Below, piece after piece: positions 1 to 12,015 of a stretch of 64,000 nt of DNA; the first letter of the stretch is position 1; every line of letters begins with the position of its first letter. The stretch covers positions 17,573 to 81,572 of the forward strand of contig JNEU01001033.1 in NCBI GenBank assembly GCA_000697475.1. The letters run 5' to 3'. Source of the stretch: Lichtheimia corymbifera B2541 (Eukaryota; Mucoromycota; Mucoromycetes; Mucorales; Lichtheimiaceae). A program made the position numbers and the translations under genes. The notes beneath the pieces are model-generated. The model was given only the letters and a program-made list of their open reading frames with translations. It was not told where the DNA came from and ran no database searches.

Positions 1-210
1 TACCGGCAAACATGTCTGTGATCTTATCACGAACGTATCCGGTGTTTGGCGTGTCGCTTTTGATCAACGACGCTGTGTCGCCACCGTTCATAGGTAAACA
101 TTACTTTTTCGTTTCTAAGTATTTCTGAGACTGATCGACGTCGCTTTAGGGATGATGTCACATCGTTTGAAGTTCTGGATTTTGGAGTGTATGGTTTAGA
201 AGATACATAG
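1..210 (+). CDS. F-box/WD40 protein, C-terminal end (Cdc4/Fbw7-like), partial
   Basis: Only the last two exons lie in the window. From base 2 the frame reads TGKHVCDLITNVSGVW and continues through RVAFDQRRCVATVHR. It is interrupted by a 56-nt GT-AG intron (94-149), then resumes with DDVTSFEVLDFG and stops at TAG 208-210. The pattern of a final WD blade (VWxVxFDxRRCVAxV...) followed by a short tail ending in EVLDFG is typical of the closing beta-propeller segment of SCF substrate receptors such as Cdc4, Pof1 and Fbw7. Those proteins recruit phosphorylated substrates to the Cullin-RING ligase. The gene is convergent with the RdRP gene, whose stop lies 206 bp away. The upstream part, including the F-box, is outside the window, so the exact subfamily cannot be fixed. 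Confidence 0.7.
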
Positions 211-416
211 TAATAGGCTAATGTAAAATGTGCATTATTTATCACTACTAAAATTGAGAGAGAGGTGGAAACGTTATAAAAGTTTTAATGAATACGATGA
301 AGATGTGGCTATTACTATGCAAGTTGTGAGGGGAGGGGTGATTTAGACGCAAATAGCACGCATTTGGAATAAAAATGCAGGGTGTAAATGAGGATGTGTG
401 TGTATGTGTGTATGAA

Positions 417-3400
417 TTAACTAAAGAGAACTTTGGCCATCTCTTCGTCGGTGTGGTCACTTTTCAGGTGTATATAATCAGTCTTGGGTTGTTGAATGCT
501 GTCACCGTTTCGTTCCATGGTATGAGACTTTGAGCTACTTGGCGATGGTAAAACGTTGGAGGATGATATCGACTTTGCTACGTTGCTGCTTGTTCTTTGC
601 GAAATAAACTTTTTCAAATCTGCAATCTTGATTTCGAAAACTGGATGCTCCGCTTCCTCAGTTCCAGAATCGTTGCCTTGATGGTTGCTATCATCATCGC
701 TCTCATCCTCTTCTTCATCCTCTTCGTCACTCTCATCCTCCTCTTGTTCATCTTCCTCGTCCTCTTCTTCAATTTGAATATCCTCAACCCACTGCGAGTC
801 GCCTTGTCGATAGCTCTGAATGGTCTTTTCATCAAGTGCTTGATACATGCGAGGAAGAACCTCACGGTGGGTATTGCGACGTGCCATTTCACAAAGCAAG
901 TCAAAGTGTATCCATGGGAAACTGATAAAGTCACTTCCAGAGTGTGCACGTCGCCGCTCTTCAGGGTGATAGGTGACATAGTACCAAGCGGCAGCCTTCG
1001 TCTCCAAATGCATACGGTCTTCATCACTGGCTTGGTATATAGGCCGCTCACCAATGATATCCCTCTTGAAATAATCGCGTCGGTACTTTTCACGCAACGA
1101 TGTCACTGCTCGCATCATGCGCTTGCATAATTCATACGTGTTGCTTCTTGTATCTGGAATCTGACCCCATTCCATTACAAATCCTGATATCAACTCGCTT
1201 TCGGTATGCACGCCATATTGATTCATGAGCGACTGAAGGTCTCGGTCGTACTCGGCTTTGATTTCACGTGCTTGAAGAATGTATTGCTCCATATTGGGTG
1301 TCCATAAGCGTACGTCGTATGTCGTTCTCTCCAAGTGTACAAGCTTTTCACGATAATGCTCATAATCCTCTTGATTGATCGATCGGTAAATACGACCCAA
1401 CACCTTTTCCGACTTGTAGCTTTCCTTGTCCTTCTTTTGCATGAAGTCAGGGAATACTCGTACACGTAGATCTTCTTCAAGAATAGCAGGTTTGCCTGTT
1501 TTGGGGAAATCTAATGTATATACGTTAGTTTCTTCTTTTTCTTTCCTGCAATCTCGAAAAAACTTACCAACTGCACGTGAATGTAGCTGTGCCAAACGAA
1601 TACATCGGCCATCCTGAGCGCCCATAGGTGACATATCAGCTGTTGCCAAGTGTGCATGTGCAATCTGACCCAGGCTATCATTGTTCATGTAATTGACAAA
1701 AAACTTTTGAATATGTGAGATCTTGACGCGATCCACTTCCATAGGCTCTTCTGGTGTGTAATCAAGTGGCTCAAAGTTCCGGTTGGGTGGAATTAATGAT
1801 GGATCCCAAATAAGCCTAATAGAGAAAAATGAATGAGATCATGTCATAGAGAGATAACATAATATCACTTACGTATAATCATCACCATCCAAATCACCTC
1901 CTGAAAGCATACTGGGAAGGTCTCGATAACCTTTTGCAGGGAATACAATCACATCGCATAAATGGCGTAGCTTTGGACAATCGACAGCGGTAACCACACG
2001 AATATCGCCAGGATGGAAACATGGGTTGCGGAAAATGATGCAATCACCTGCAATGACCCGTCGTATGGGCTGACTTGATCCGAGTGTGCTTTCCGAGATT
2101 TGACAAAATACTTCGTTTGGCTCCAATGAATCGGTCTCATCAAGGACACCAAGAAGAAAAGCACCTTTTGGCACTTGAATCTTTGCTTTCTCCTTTAGAT
2201 CCTTCATCCGTGATGCACGGAAGAGTTTGAGCAAGTTGGTAATATATGGGTCCTGGCGTTCGAGAAAACCAGAGTTGATGATAGCCATCATTGCACGTGC
2301 TGTACCAAATTCATCCAGATTCTGAGTCAAGAGTCGTGTAGACGTGGACGGGTTCTTGAGCATTAGATCCATTGCATCCATTGCGTTCTTGGTCATGGTC
2401 ATGAATACAGTATCCTTGACACCCAATGCTGATAATAGGATGATGGCTTGTCGATTGAGGTAGGCTGGGAGAAAACGCGATACACGGATCACTTCAAACA
2501 TGGTATAATTGGCTTCAAACTTGATTTGGCTCGGTCGTAATTGGAGCCTCTTGCCACTCAGATAATTGGAGACAACTAGCACACCTTTGGCACCACTCAA
2601 ACGAAATTGAAAACAGCTTGGCGGGTGATCCAACTTTAGTAAGCTTGACACTTCTCGAGCCAATGCTGGTGATATCTTCCCAATGCCATCCGAGAAACAG
2701 TAGCCGTTGGCTTCAATGTCGTCAATGATCTCCACTTGGCTGATATCCAAATCCTTTGTCGGCGTGGTTGATGAAAAGCACTAGAATACAGTTGTCAGTC
2801 AAATCATATCATTACTTTTTTGTTTATCTTACCTGTCCCATTCTCACGGCATTCTTGGCAATGATTTTCACATGATCAAATGATCCCATCCACGAGCGGA
2901 TCATCTTTGGAGTCAATTCATGAGTGGGAGCAAAGAACCAACAACCATGGCCCCGAAGTTGTGAGCTGGAAAATGCCAGAAACTCATAGCGTCGTGTTCC
3001 AATTTGGATGCCATCTCGCAAGACTTTGTATACTCGATCATATAAAGCTTCATTGTGGTCGATACCAAAGGATGCTGGCATGCGTCTCATTCCATCGTCA
3101 ACAAATTGCACCCGAAGAAAACGATCGGCATATTGCTCAAAGTGACGAACAACACGATTGGTGACTTCTACTACGGGTGGTTGAAGGTACATGGTCGTTG
3201 GTGTGACAAAGATCTTTCGAGTAGCCATGCAATGCTGAGGAATATGTTGTCGCTGATTGATCTTGCCCCGCTTTTGCTTGTAAATGTTGTGACAAAACTC
3301 GGCTGGGTTGCGTATCAATGTACCATGCTCCATCAATAATGTCAGTAGACTAACAGCAATCCATGGCTCGAGCTGATTCATCATGTCGTAAAAGTTGTCA

Positions 3401-4637
3401 TCCATGTTTGCTGATTCAATTTGATGTCGTGATACAGCTGATTCAAGTGCGTATAGCACATCGAAATCTTTGATCTTGGTGGCTCGATAGATGTGATCTT
3501 TGATATTCAATGTTGAGCCAGGAATAACACGTAAAAAGAGTCGTCGTTCCTTTTGATAATCGCGTGGTATAAGGTTGAATAGAGCTCCCTGGGCTAGCAT
3601 GTCTTGTAATGCAGGCTGCATGTATTCAGGAGGATCAAGCTTGATACGTAATGTCAACCATCCACCCAAATCAATACGATGCGCCGGCGGTATAGGAGGT
3701 ACTGGACTACGTTTGGCTTTGGTATTGTTGGCAGCTTCAGCTTCCAAGCGTCTCTTTGCATTCATATCAACAGGGATATCCACAACACGTTCCCATGCTC
3801 TTGCCGTCGAATTGCGCTGTGTGTACAAATGATCGCTTGTACCGGGCACCTTCATCATCTTTTGTCTCTTGACATGGGGTGGATATTGCAATGAAATCGT
3901 AAGAAAAATAGCTGATCCATCACGTTCCAGTCGCATCATTCCATCAATGTCGCCAAAGTCAAATCGCATTCGGTATCTTTCTCCCAAGTGTGAAAAAAGA
4001 ATAATGCAGGTTCGCATATCGTAATCAATGATCAATTCCACATTCGTTGCTGCTGACCACATCTCTGCAAAGGCCTTGGTAGCCACCATCACTCCCATCG
4101 ATAACTGCTTTGCCGGTATCCGTGCAGTATTAGGTTCCTTGGGTGCCTCTCGCCATGGATGTGCATTCGAAAATCCCTTTGGAGCAAACTTCATAGCAAC
4201 AGGTACACCATCAATCCGGGCTGCTGCAAATACGAAACTGCAATCAGAGGGTGGTCGACTAACAACAAGTACACACAGAGATATGAGCTTTATTTGCATG
4301 CTAAATGATAGGACATCCTACCAACTTACTCGAAAAGAACAATAGCACGACCTTTTGAACGACGATCCTCGTCAAGCTCTATTTCCACTCGCTCGACTTG
4401 ACCGAATCTCGTAAAGTAATCGTAAAGGGTATGGGCAATGGTCTGTCGGTGCAACTTGGAAACCAGTATACAACGTGGGTCGCATTCGGCGGGTACCTCG
4501 TGGGGCCCCATGGCCATTGGAGCTTTGTCGTCAAACTCGCGCGCTAATCAAGCTCGATTGCCATCAGTCATATTGTGCATAGGTTGAAGAGAGGAGTTGG
4601 TCTTACCCAATGCCCACTTATGGTGCTGGTTACGCAT
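417..4637 (-). CDS. RNA-dependent RNA polymerase (cellular, RNA silencing)
   Basis: Five exons join in frame: 4637-4607, 4543-4330, 4258-2833, 2780-1873 and 1815-417, giving 1325 aa. The catalytic metal-binding motif GGDLDGDDY is encoded just before the last intron and matches the DxDGD signature of eukaryotic RdRPs (RDR/QDE-1/Rdp1), which make dsRNA for Dicer. The N-terminus is RRM-like: CILVSKL as RNP2-like and SKGRAIVLFE as RNP1-like, at about residues 35-80. Upstream of the catalytic motif are the conserved segments GYCFSDGIGKISP and FQFRLSGAKGVLVVSNYL. The last 110 residues include a strongly acidic D/E/S tract. The start codon at 4637 is chosen because the 31-nt first exon splices in frame to the RRM exon; the ATG codons at 4511 and 4517 are internal alternatives. 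The gene is divergent from the uS8 gene. Confidence 0.93.
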
Positions 4638-5362
4638 GCGTTGGATGAGTCGTCGATTGCGTGAGAGTGTGAGTGGGAGTGGAACAAGTGTCAAACTGAT
4701 TGATTGATTGATTCTACCTTTCTTCTCCGAATACCACTTTTGGACTCACACGCTTTGTTGTCATATTAAATCATGTGCAATAACAGGTTCTTCTTATCAC
4801 TCTATATCAACTTTTCTTCCTTATACTTTGTCTCTTTTATATGATTAAATGGATAACCCTTTGCTGCATGAATTGATCATCCCGACATTTACCGGTTCAA
4901 GTAATAAGCTCATTATGGATCCCACATCACCCCTATCTTTTTAAATAAACTTGAATTCTTGCTATTCACCAAGCTGATGATAAAAAAGAGAGAGAGAGAA
5001 ACTCTATTCTGCATGTCCCTTTCAAGTGTGTGCAACATGGAAGGTGGTGTCGGTGAAACAGTTTTGCCATCCAGTGTGGCTTATGCGTGCGCTTGATCTC
5101 TCCAAGGGGTACTGGCAAGCAGTGGATTCCTCCTCTTCGTGCTGACCCATCAGGTAATGTATCAATGATCCATCCATGCATCCATCCTATTATATGATGC
5201 ATCCATCCGTTCATTCATTCATCGATCCATCGACTGCACTATGAAATTATCGACATTTTACGTAATGAAACGAGATTGGATCATCATGGATGAAGATGCC
5301 CATTTTTTGAGCCTTTTATTAATACAGTACACATCGTCTCTACAGCTTGCTTTTTATATAAC
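4638..5362. promoter_or_regulatory. Divergent intergenic region, RdRP / uS8
   Basis: This 725-bp interval separates the two start codons and must hold both promoters. It contains a GATT repeat (about 4698-4712), several ATCCATCCATTC-type repeats (5160-5230) and a GA run at 4985-5000. A T-rich AT stretch lies directly before the uS8 ATG. No further coding exon or RNA gene was recognised. No motif was assigned with confidence. Confidence 0.5.
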
Positions 5363-5836
5363 ATGGTCCGTGTCTCTGTTTTGAACGACTGCTTGAACGC
5401 CATCAACAACGCCGAGCGCCGTGGTAAGCGCCAGGTCATGATCCGCCCTTCCTCCAAGGTCATTGTCAAGTTCCTTTCGGTCATGCAGAAGCACGGTATG
5501 TCATTTCGTCAATGGATAAAAGGACCGTGGCAGTTTTACTAAGAATATATATATATATATATATATCGATATATAGGCTACATTGGTGAGTTTGAGGAAA
5601 TTGACGACCACCGTTCTGGCAAGATCGTTATCCAACTCAACGGCCGTTTGAACAAGTGCGGTGTCATCTCTCCCCGCTTCAACATCAAGCTCCAGGATCT
5701 TGAGAAGTGGACCTCCAACTTGCTTCCCTCCCGTCAATTCGGTTACCTTGTTTTGACCACCTCTGCCGGTATCATGGATCACGAGGAAGCTCGTCGCAAG
5801 CACGCTGGTGGCAAGATTCTCGGTTTCTTCTACTAA
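5363..5836 (+). CDS. RPS22: 40S ribosomal protein uS8 (S22/S15a)
   Basis: Two exons (5363-5495 and 5577-5836) encode a 130-aa protein, the normal length for eukaryotic S15a/S22. It starts [18 protein letters not shown] and ends [11 protein letters not shown], both highly conserved in the family. It binds 18S rRNA in the body of the small subunit and is needed for translation. The single 81-nt intron splits a glycine codon in KHGYIGEF and contains an AT dinucleotide run before its acceptor. Codon choice is more biased (CGT, AAG, GTC, TCC) than in neighbouring genes, as expected for a highly expressed gene. Confidence 0.97.
5545..5568. repeat. AT dinucleotide microsatellite in the uS8 intron
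   Basis: An uninterrupted AT run followed by a short ATCGATATATAG end lies in the 3' half of the uS8 intron. It sits where the polypyrimidine tract would normally be. Confidence 0.8.
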
Positions 5837-6890
5837 GCAACACTTGCTTTTGCGTTCGCCTCAATAAATCGGAACATATAGCATCCTGATTATTCTTTGC
5901 TGTCTGATCTTGGATTGGGGATGGATTGGGGGAATTAAAAATATGCATGGTGGGTGGTCATGGATACGCGCTATAGCAACACCGCACCACGTGACTTTGT
6001 TGAGATGGTCACCAAGGAAAATCAATCCATGCATATTATGTCAACATAAAACTGGATCGTAAGCATGGTGCTGGATATCTAGGCGATCATTAACTTCAAC
6101 CACTCTCGTCCATGGCTGATTTCTTTCACGACAATGAAGCACTTTTATGAACAAAGTTGCCCAACCGATATAATGATTTACCAATGGTAGCAAAATTAAG
6201 AGACATAGAAAGCCACCAGGTGAACTTGATGCATGCGGTGCAAGCAATCATAGGATAATCACCTATATACCACCTGCTGCATTTCACTCTATCACGGGGT
6301 TATAATTACACGTACACTCGATTTGTTTTAAGGTTATGCGAAATAGCAAACAAGCATAGATTTGTCGGAACATACGTAGGAATGACACTTGTCATCTATT
6401 AATCTGGTTTTATTTCCTTTATAGTGCTAAATGACATGGTCTATTGACGTATTATCAAAGGGATATGACTCCATACCATACCACGGGGATGTCATGATCG
6501 GCACCATTTGTCACGCATCATGATGATGACAGGGTCATTGTCGTGGGAACTCAGCCAGCTATTTTGGGTGATCAAAGCAAACTGAGCAGGCCTTTGTAAT
6601 AAAGGCTATATTATTGTCATGCGTATACATTGTCAAAGAAGAATACTTAATGATAAAGTGGTTGTTGAATCAACGGTACCCCGTCGTCATTGTAAGATTC
6701 ATGCATGGGATGCATAATAAAGAGAGGGGGCAAAGCAAATGGCCTCTGTTGGGTGGTTACACAAACACATTGTACAACGACAACAAACGTAACCCTCCCG
6801 CATACGTAATTAAACGCGCACCCTTATCTATTTATTCTCTGCTTGTCTCTTTCTCTTTCTCTCCGCTATCTCCTCTTATATTATTACAGA
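5837..6890. other. Intergenic region without recognised gene
   Basis: This 1,054-bp interval follows the uS8 stop. The first part probably holds the uS8 3' UTR (AATAAA at about 5863). A T/C-rich leader with CTCTTTCTCTTTCTCTCC lies just before the aminotransferase ATG, and an acceptor-like TTATTACAG abuts that ATG, so a 5' UTR intron is possible. Short open frames here show no family motif. Confidence 0.5.
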
Positions 6891-8372
6891 ATGACATTAA
6901 CCAAGCGTAAATTCGGACATGCTTTGAGACATGAATTCCTTCTTGAAGATGGCTACGTGCCCATGAACCATGGTAGCTATGGTGTTTGCCCACGGAGCGT
7001 TCAAACTGTGCGCCATGAATGGCAGCTAAAAGCTGAACAAAATCCCGACCGGTTCCTCAAATTCACCCTGTGGCCAGAACTTGATAAGATACGTGAACGC
7101 CTGAGTCATCTCATACACTGCGATCGTGATGAGTTGGTATTTGTTGTCAACGCATCCTTTGGAATCAATTCAGTCGTACGCAGTTTGAATCTCAAACAAG
7201 GTGAAAAAGTGCTTGTTGTAAGTATAAGCAATCATTAAACCTGAAATGGGCAATGCATGAATGACACACGAAACACCCTAGTTCAATACGCTATACAATG
7301 CAGTGGATCGCACCATGGCATACTTGAAGGACACACGCAACGTCCAGCTGGTGATGATCGAGTTGGCTTATCCAATGACCGATCAGCAAGTGTATGATAC
7401 GGTCAAGAGCACTATTGAACGTGAACATGCCAAGGATCCTGATGTTCCTATTCGCATGGCGATGTTGGATGCTGTCAGCTCTGTGCCTGCAGTACGATTC
7501 CCTTTTGAACGTGTCATCCAATTATGTCGAGAACACAACATCTTATCGGTGGTGGATGGTGCCCATGCCCTTGGTATATCTTGCACACATTCATCATCCA
7601 TTGCATCTTGTGTGCTGGGTGTTGTTGTGTGATGATTGTTGATCCAATCATACTCATCTACTTTTTTCTTTTTTTGTTACAGGACAAATACCCTTAGACC
7701 TTCATCAAGCTGATCCAGATTTCTTTATTGGTAATTGTCACAAATGGCTTTTCGCTCCCCGTGGTGCTGCCATTTTATATGTACCCAAACGCAATCAAGC
7801 CCTTGTGCATCCTAGCGTGATCAACGTATCGTATCAAGATCATTCTGTGGATCAAAGCTCCAGCACATTTTGTGACGAGTTTGCATGGCCAGGTACAATT
7901 GATTTCACCAACTTCGTTTGTGTCAATGCAGGTATGGATGAGGGTATCCTAGATACATAATACAATAGTAGCGGTGATTAAACGATATGCTATAGCACTT
8001 GATTTTCGTGAATCTTTGGGTGGCGAAGAAGCGATTCATGCATACTGCAACAAATTGGCGCGCCAAGGAGGAGAACTTGTAGCCAAAAGATGGGGCACGC
8101 ACATGATTGAGAATGAGGAGGAGACGCTTACAGTGGCGATGGCCAATGTGCAGCTTCCATTTGAAAACAAGGCCGGATTATCGGATGCAACTATTACTCG
8201 GTCGTTCTTTCACAAGCTTATTTTTGATCATCACACTACAGGACAACCTTTCAAGCACAATGGCCATTGGTACCTGCGTTTAAGTGCGCAAGTGTACAAT
8301 GAACTTTCAGACTTTGAGCATTTGGCTGACGCTGGTCTTCAAGTATGCAAGGAACTAGACAATGAGCAATAA
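6891..8372 (+). CDS. PLP-dependent class V aminotransferase, Egt2/hercynylcysteine lyase-like
   Basis: Four exons (6891-7217, 7282-7573, 7683-7931, then from 7969 or 7972 to 8372) give about 423 aa. Features of fold-type I class V aminotransferases are visible. The N-terminus has MNHGSYGVCP. VVDGAHALG contains the Asp and His that contact the PLP pyridine. GNCHKWLFAPRGAAIL carries the Schiff-base lysine in HKW. WPGTIDFTNF is also conserved. The family includes fungal Egt2, which cleaves hercynylcysteine sulfoxide in ergothioneine synthesis, and isopenicillin-N-epimerase-like proteins. The Egt2 assignment rests on overall resemblance and is tentative, since no Egt1 gene lies in the window. The last intron is only 37 or 40 nt, because two TAG acceptors follow each other. 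Confidence 0.87.
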
Positions 8373-8596
8373 AGATATCATCCAGAGTGGCTATGGATGG
8401 GATATGAGCGAGTGAGGGGTGCAAGCGGAGATAGGAATTAGGAAGCAGGAGGAATTTATGCATGGTCGGTACGACATGAGTAGGGTACCCAATCACTCTT
8501 TTACATTATCATCATCATCATCGCCATGTTCATCCCTGCAGCTTCACTTGCCGTTATTGCCGCATCTTTCACTGAAGTTGGTTTGCATATGCAGCT

Positions 8597-10271
8597 ATGC
8601 CAGACTCTGATTCCAAACACGACACAACCATGGGCGAGAATGGCAGCAATCGCCGCGACCAGCAACTTCTCGTTCGCAAAATGGCTTTCAAGATCTTGCC
8701 ATTGGTGCTTGTCATTACGTGTCTAAGTGTATGTAATTATGGGGCTCAACATATAGTTATAATCCTAATGTGAAAACTAGCAAATTGACAAGATGACTCT
8801 CAACTATGCTGGTGTGCTTGGAATATACCATGATACAGGTATCAGCCATGATCAGTTTGGGTTGCTCGGATCTATGCTTTACATTGGTCAAATAGTATCT
8901 CAAGTAAGTAAGTCAATATTCAAGTAGAATATCCATTAAGCTAATACGTTCCATACAATCATGCAGCTTCCTTCGGCTTATATCATGCAACGAGTGCCGA
9001 TGTCCAAGTTCCTTGGTATAACGTCTTTTCTCTGGGGAGCCACGCAGACGTTGATGGCACTTGGCGATTCATTTCCTAAGCTGGCTGCATGTCGTATACT
9101 ACTTGGTGTATTTGATGCCAGCATTCTCCCTGCCACTGTCATGGTCATCAAACGGTTTCTTCCTCGGTCACATCAAGCCTTCTATATTGGTCTACTTTAT
9201 GCATCCATTGCATTGGCTATTGGAATTGGGAGTCTATTTACTTTTGCTATGGCTCACATCACTGGTGATGGTCTCAGTCCTTGGAAATGGTAGGCTACTA
9301 CTGTTGATCTGTATGTATTGTTGTTTCTAATCACTTTATTTAGGTGCTTCATTATCTGGGGTCTTCTTTCAGTCATAGGTGGTGTGATTATTTTCTTTGT
9401 TCTCCCGGATACGCTTGATTCCCGCTACTTGTCACTGAGTAAGGTGGAAAAGGAGACAGCCCAACGAGTGCTCGAAGATGCCCGACGACCTACGACACAA
9501 TCTATCCAATGGCATCATATCCGTGAATCCTTATGTGAATCCAGATTCTATTGCCAAGTGGTCATTTCTATCCTCATCAGCATACCTAATGGAAGTATTG
9601 GAAACTTCAGCTCTCAAATTATTCATGAAATGGGATTTTCGGTATGTTGGTGATATACAACCGCGTCAGAGTTGTTGTTGATAATGACACCATCATCATA
9701 GAGCTTAAATTCGGTCCTGCTCAACATACCACGCAGCGTCTATGAAATGATCGCATATATCGGCTTGGCTTTTATCATCCGGCACACACGGTGCAAACAT
9801 CAGGTGGCTTTCACGGTTGCATTCTTTATGTTGATCCCGTTTGTCGGTTTACTTCTCCTTGCCGTACCACCTATACCGCCTGCTGCACGCCTCTTTGGTG
9901 TATGCATTGCTCCAACCGTAATGGCACTATCCGGTTTACAGACTTTGATTTCCACCAACGTGTCAGGAACCACCAAATTGAACTTTTACATGATGACCCA
10001 TGTGGCAGCCAACACAGTTGGAAATTATATTGGACCTATCATGATGAGAGACCCACCTCGATATACCCGTGCAATGGTAGGCTTTCTCACAGCCACCGGA
10101 GTGTCAGCCTTACTTTTTGTTTATTATGGATGGAGCCTCAACCGTGACAATAGGAGACGCTGTATGCACTTTAACGAATTACCAGCCAGCGATGACAAGG
10201 ATGCAAAGGAGGGTGCTGTGATTGAAGATAGAACGGATGTAGAAAACAAGCGCTTCATTTACCAGCCTTAA
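8597..10271 (+). CDS. MFS transporter, allantoate permease/ACS-like
   Basis: Five exons (8597-8728, 8781-8903, 8967-9289, 9344-9641, 9702-10271) encode 481 aa. Sequence landmarks fit the anion:cation symporter branch of the major facilitator superfamily (Dal5/Tna1/vitamin H-type permeases). These are QIDKMTLNYAGVLGIYHDTG after the first membrane segment, a second segment ending SQLPSAYIMQRVP, and RILLGVFDASILPATVMVI in the fourth. The central loop is hydrophilic (residues about 210-245). The family moves small organic anions or cofactors across the plasma membrane by proton symport; the substrate cannot be read from sequence. The start is the first ATG before the hydrophilic leader MPDSDSKHDTTMGENGSN. 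It follows the aminotransferase by 224 bp on the same strand; functional linkage is unproven. Confidence 0.9.
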
Positions 10272-10901
10272 TACAGCATTTACAATGTACATAGTCTATA
10301 TCTCCAACCGGATGCTAATAATAGTAATAAATCTTCCAAGGTCTAATATGATCATAAAGGAAAAAGGATGGGGATTGAGTTATATTATCGAATATAGTCT
10401 TTGTTCAAGACACAATGAATCAGTCAATCATTCTTATTACAGCCTTATTTAAGCGTATATATTTCTACAAATTCTGCATAATCTTTCTATAATGTGGATC
10501 AAGAGCCCACAGACCACAAAGTCCGATTTAGGAACGAGCAGCATACACGCTAGGAATGCAATCTCGTATTCAAAAGTACATAACCCTTTAATCCAACGTC
10601 ATTCACAAGAGATAGATTGAGAGGTACAAAAGATTGTTCAAATGAAGGAGATACGTCGATATGGGAAGTTTCTCTCCTTGGGATGTGCATCGTGCAAAGC
10701 GAAAGGATGGCATTTATGCGGGGTGGCGAATTATATCCATGTCGCGTCACCACATGCAGTCGGATAGTGATTGAAGGTTGCACGCAGACTGATCGTTGCT
10801 GCCGTGGGATAAGGTGGTTCAGGATGATAGTATCAAGATCAAGTTGGCCATGGATTCACGCATTGTATATACCCATATCCCTCCATCATTGCACCAAATC
10901 A

Positions 10902-10926
10902 ATATCCATATCCATATCCATATCCA
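10902..10926. repeat. ATATCC hexanucleotide microsatellite
   Basis: About four tandem copies of ATATCC are read directly in the sequence. Confidence 0.85.
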
Positions 10927-11397
10927 AAGGAACTCGTATCTATTGAAGCAAGTTGCTACGCGTAAATAAAGCTGCTTCTATACAATGGCTATCTGCTGTC
11001 CACGTGAAAGGGTGCAAGGGAGGTTGCTGCAAGTAACTTGTGACAATGGAGTAAAGACCATGCTAACGGCAACTGCTGCAATGAATGCTGTTGCGTTTGC
11101 TTGTAGTTGAGGATTATACAAGAGAAGGTGAACTGTCAAGAAACGCGGGTGTTGTCGTGGGGTGCACGTGCCATGAAACTTGTCCATTCAGTCAAAGGCT
11201 TTCAGATCAAGGCAGTTGCAGGATTGACATGATGGGTTGAAGCAGGATAATCGTTCGCAGGCGATGGTCGTAGTTGAATGGGGCAACAGTTGAGAATGAG
11301 AAGAAGAGAAAATAAGTGGGAGTGGAAGAGCTGGAAATTAAGTAGGCCAGGCACTTCCCTACATATTCATGCACACTGTATATTGATCCATCATCTT

Positions 11398-12015
11398 GAG
11401 ATTGCTCATCTTGACCTCAAACTTGGTCAGAATATGCATTCAGACATGCTGATCAACTTTGTCTTAAAAAAAACCCATGCTTCATTTGAAAATTTCGAAA
11501 GGGAGAGCATAATGTGGGGTTTACTATGACGGCGGGAAATTGGGAAAGCGCCGGACTTATGAAAAAGTCAGTAGTTTCTTGAGATTCCCCGTTTCGCACT
11601 TGAAACTTGGTCAGAAGTTTCTCTGGGACATGCTGATCAACTCCATCCATTTAAAAACCACATGGTTCATTATGAACAATTTTGAATGCCGGCCAGCCCA
11701 AATGTAGGCGAAAGTAGTACGGTCGCCGCTGCTGTTCCCCGAGATTGCCCACCTCGAACCTGAAACTCTTACACAAGGTCCTTTACACTACGCCGAACAA
11801 TTTCGTTCTCATAAAGGGTCCAGGGTTCATTATGACAATTTTAAATGTAGGGGAGACAATGAAAGAATGGGACTATATATAAAATGCACGGCCCGTACCC
11901 CCCCCCGGATATTGCCCACCACGACCCGAAACTTCGTCAGGAGGCTCTCTAGGTTATGAGATCAACATTGACCTCATAAAGCCTCCACACTTCATTATGA
12001 AGGTTTGGAGTGGGA
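11398..12015. repeat. Four diverged tandem repeat units, period about 160-183 bp
   Basis: Units begin near 11398, 11581, 11741 and 11907. Each opens with a GA(G/T)ATT(G/C)CC(C)-like word, followed by GAAACTTGGTCAG-like and ATGCTGATCAAC-like words. Each then has a TCATAAA-like word and closes the conserved half with TTCATTATGAA(C)AATTTT-like words. The second half of each unit is less conserved, and spacing varies (183, 160, 166). No intact frame runs through the array on either strand. The origin (decayed satellite, element relic or pseudogene repeat) is unknown. Confidence 0.75.

Noticed and set aside
614..1130. Plus-strand frame of 177 codons and overlapping minus frame inside the RdRP last exon
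   Set aside because: They are shadows of the acidic RdRP tail; the hydrophobic plus-strand translation arises from GAA/GAT-rich codons read on the opposite strand.
5140..5235. ATCCATCC-type repeats upstream of the uS8 gene considered as a satellite or CRISPR-like array
   Set aside because: They are short imperfect tetranucleotide repeats only, with no regular spacer structure.
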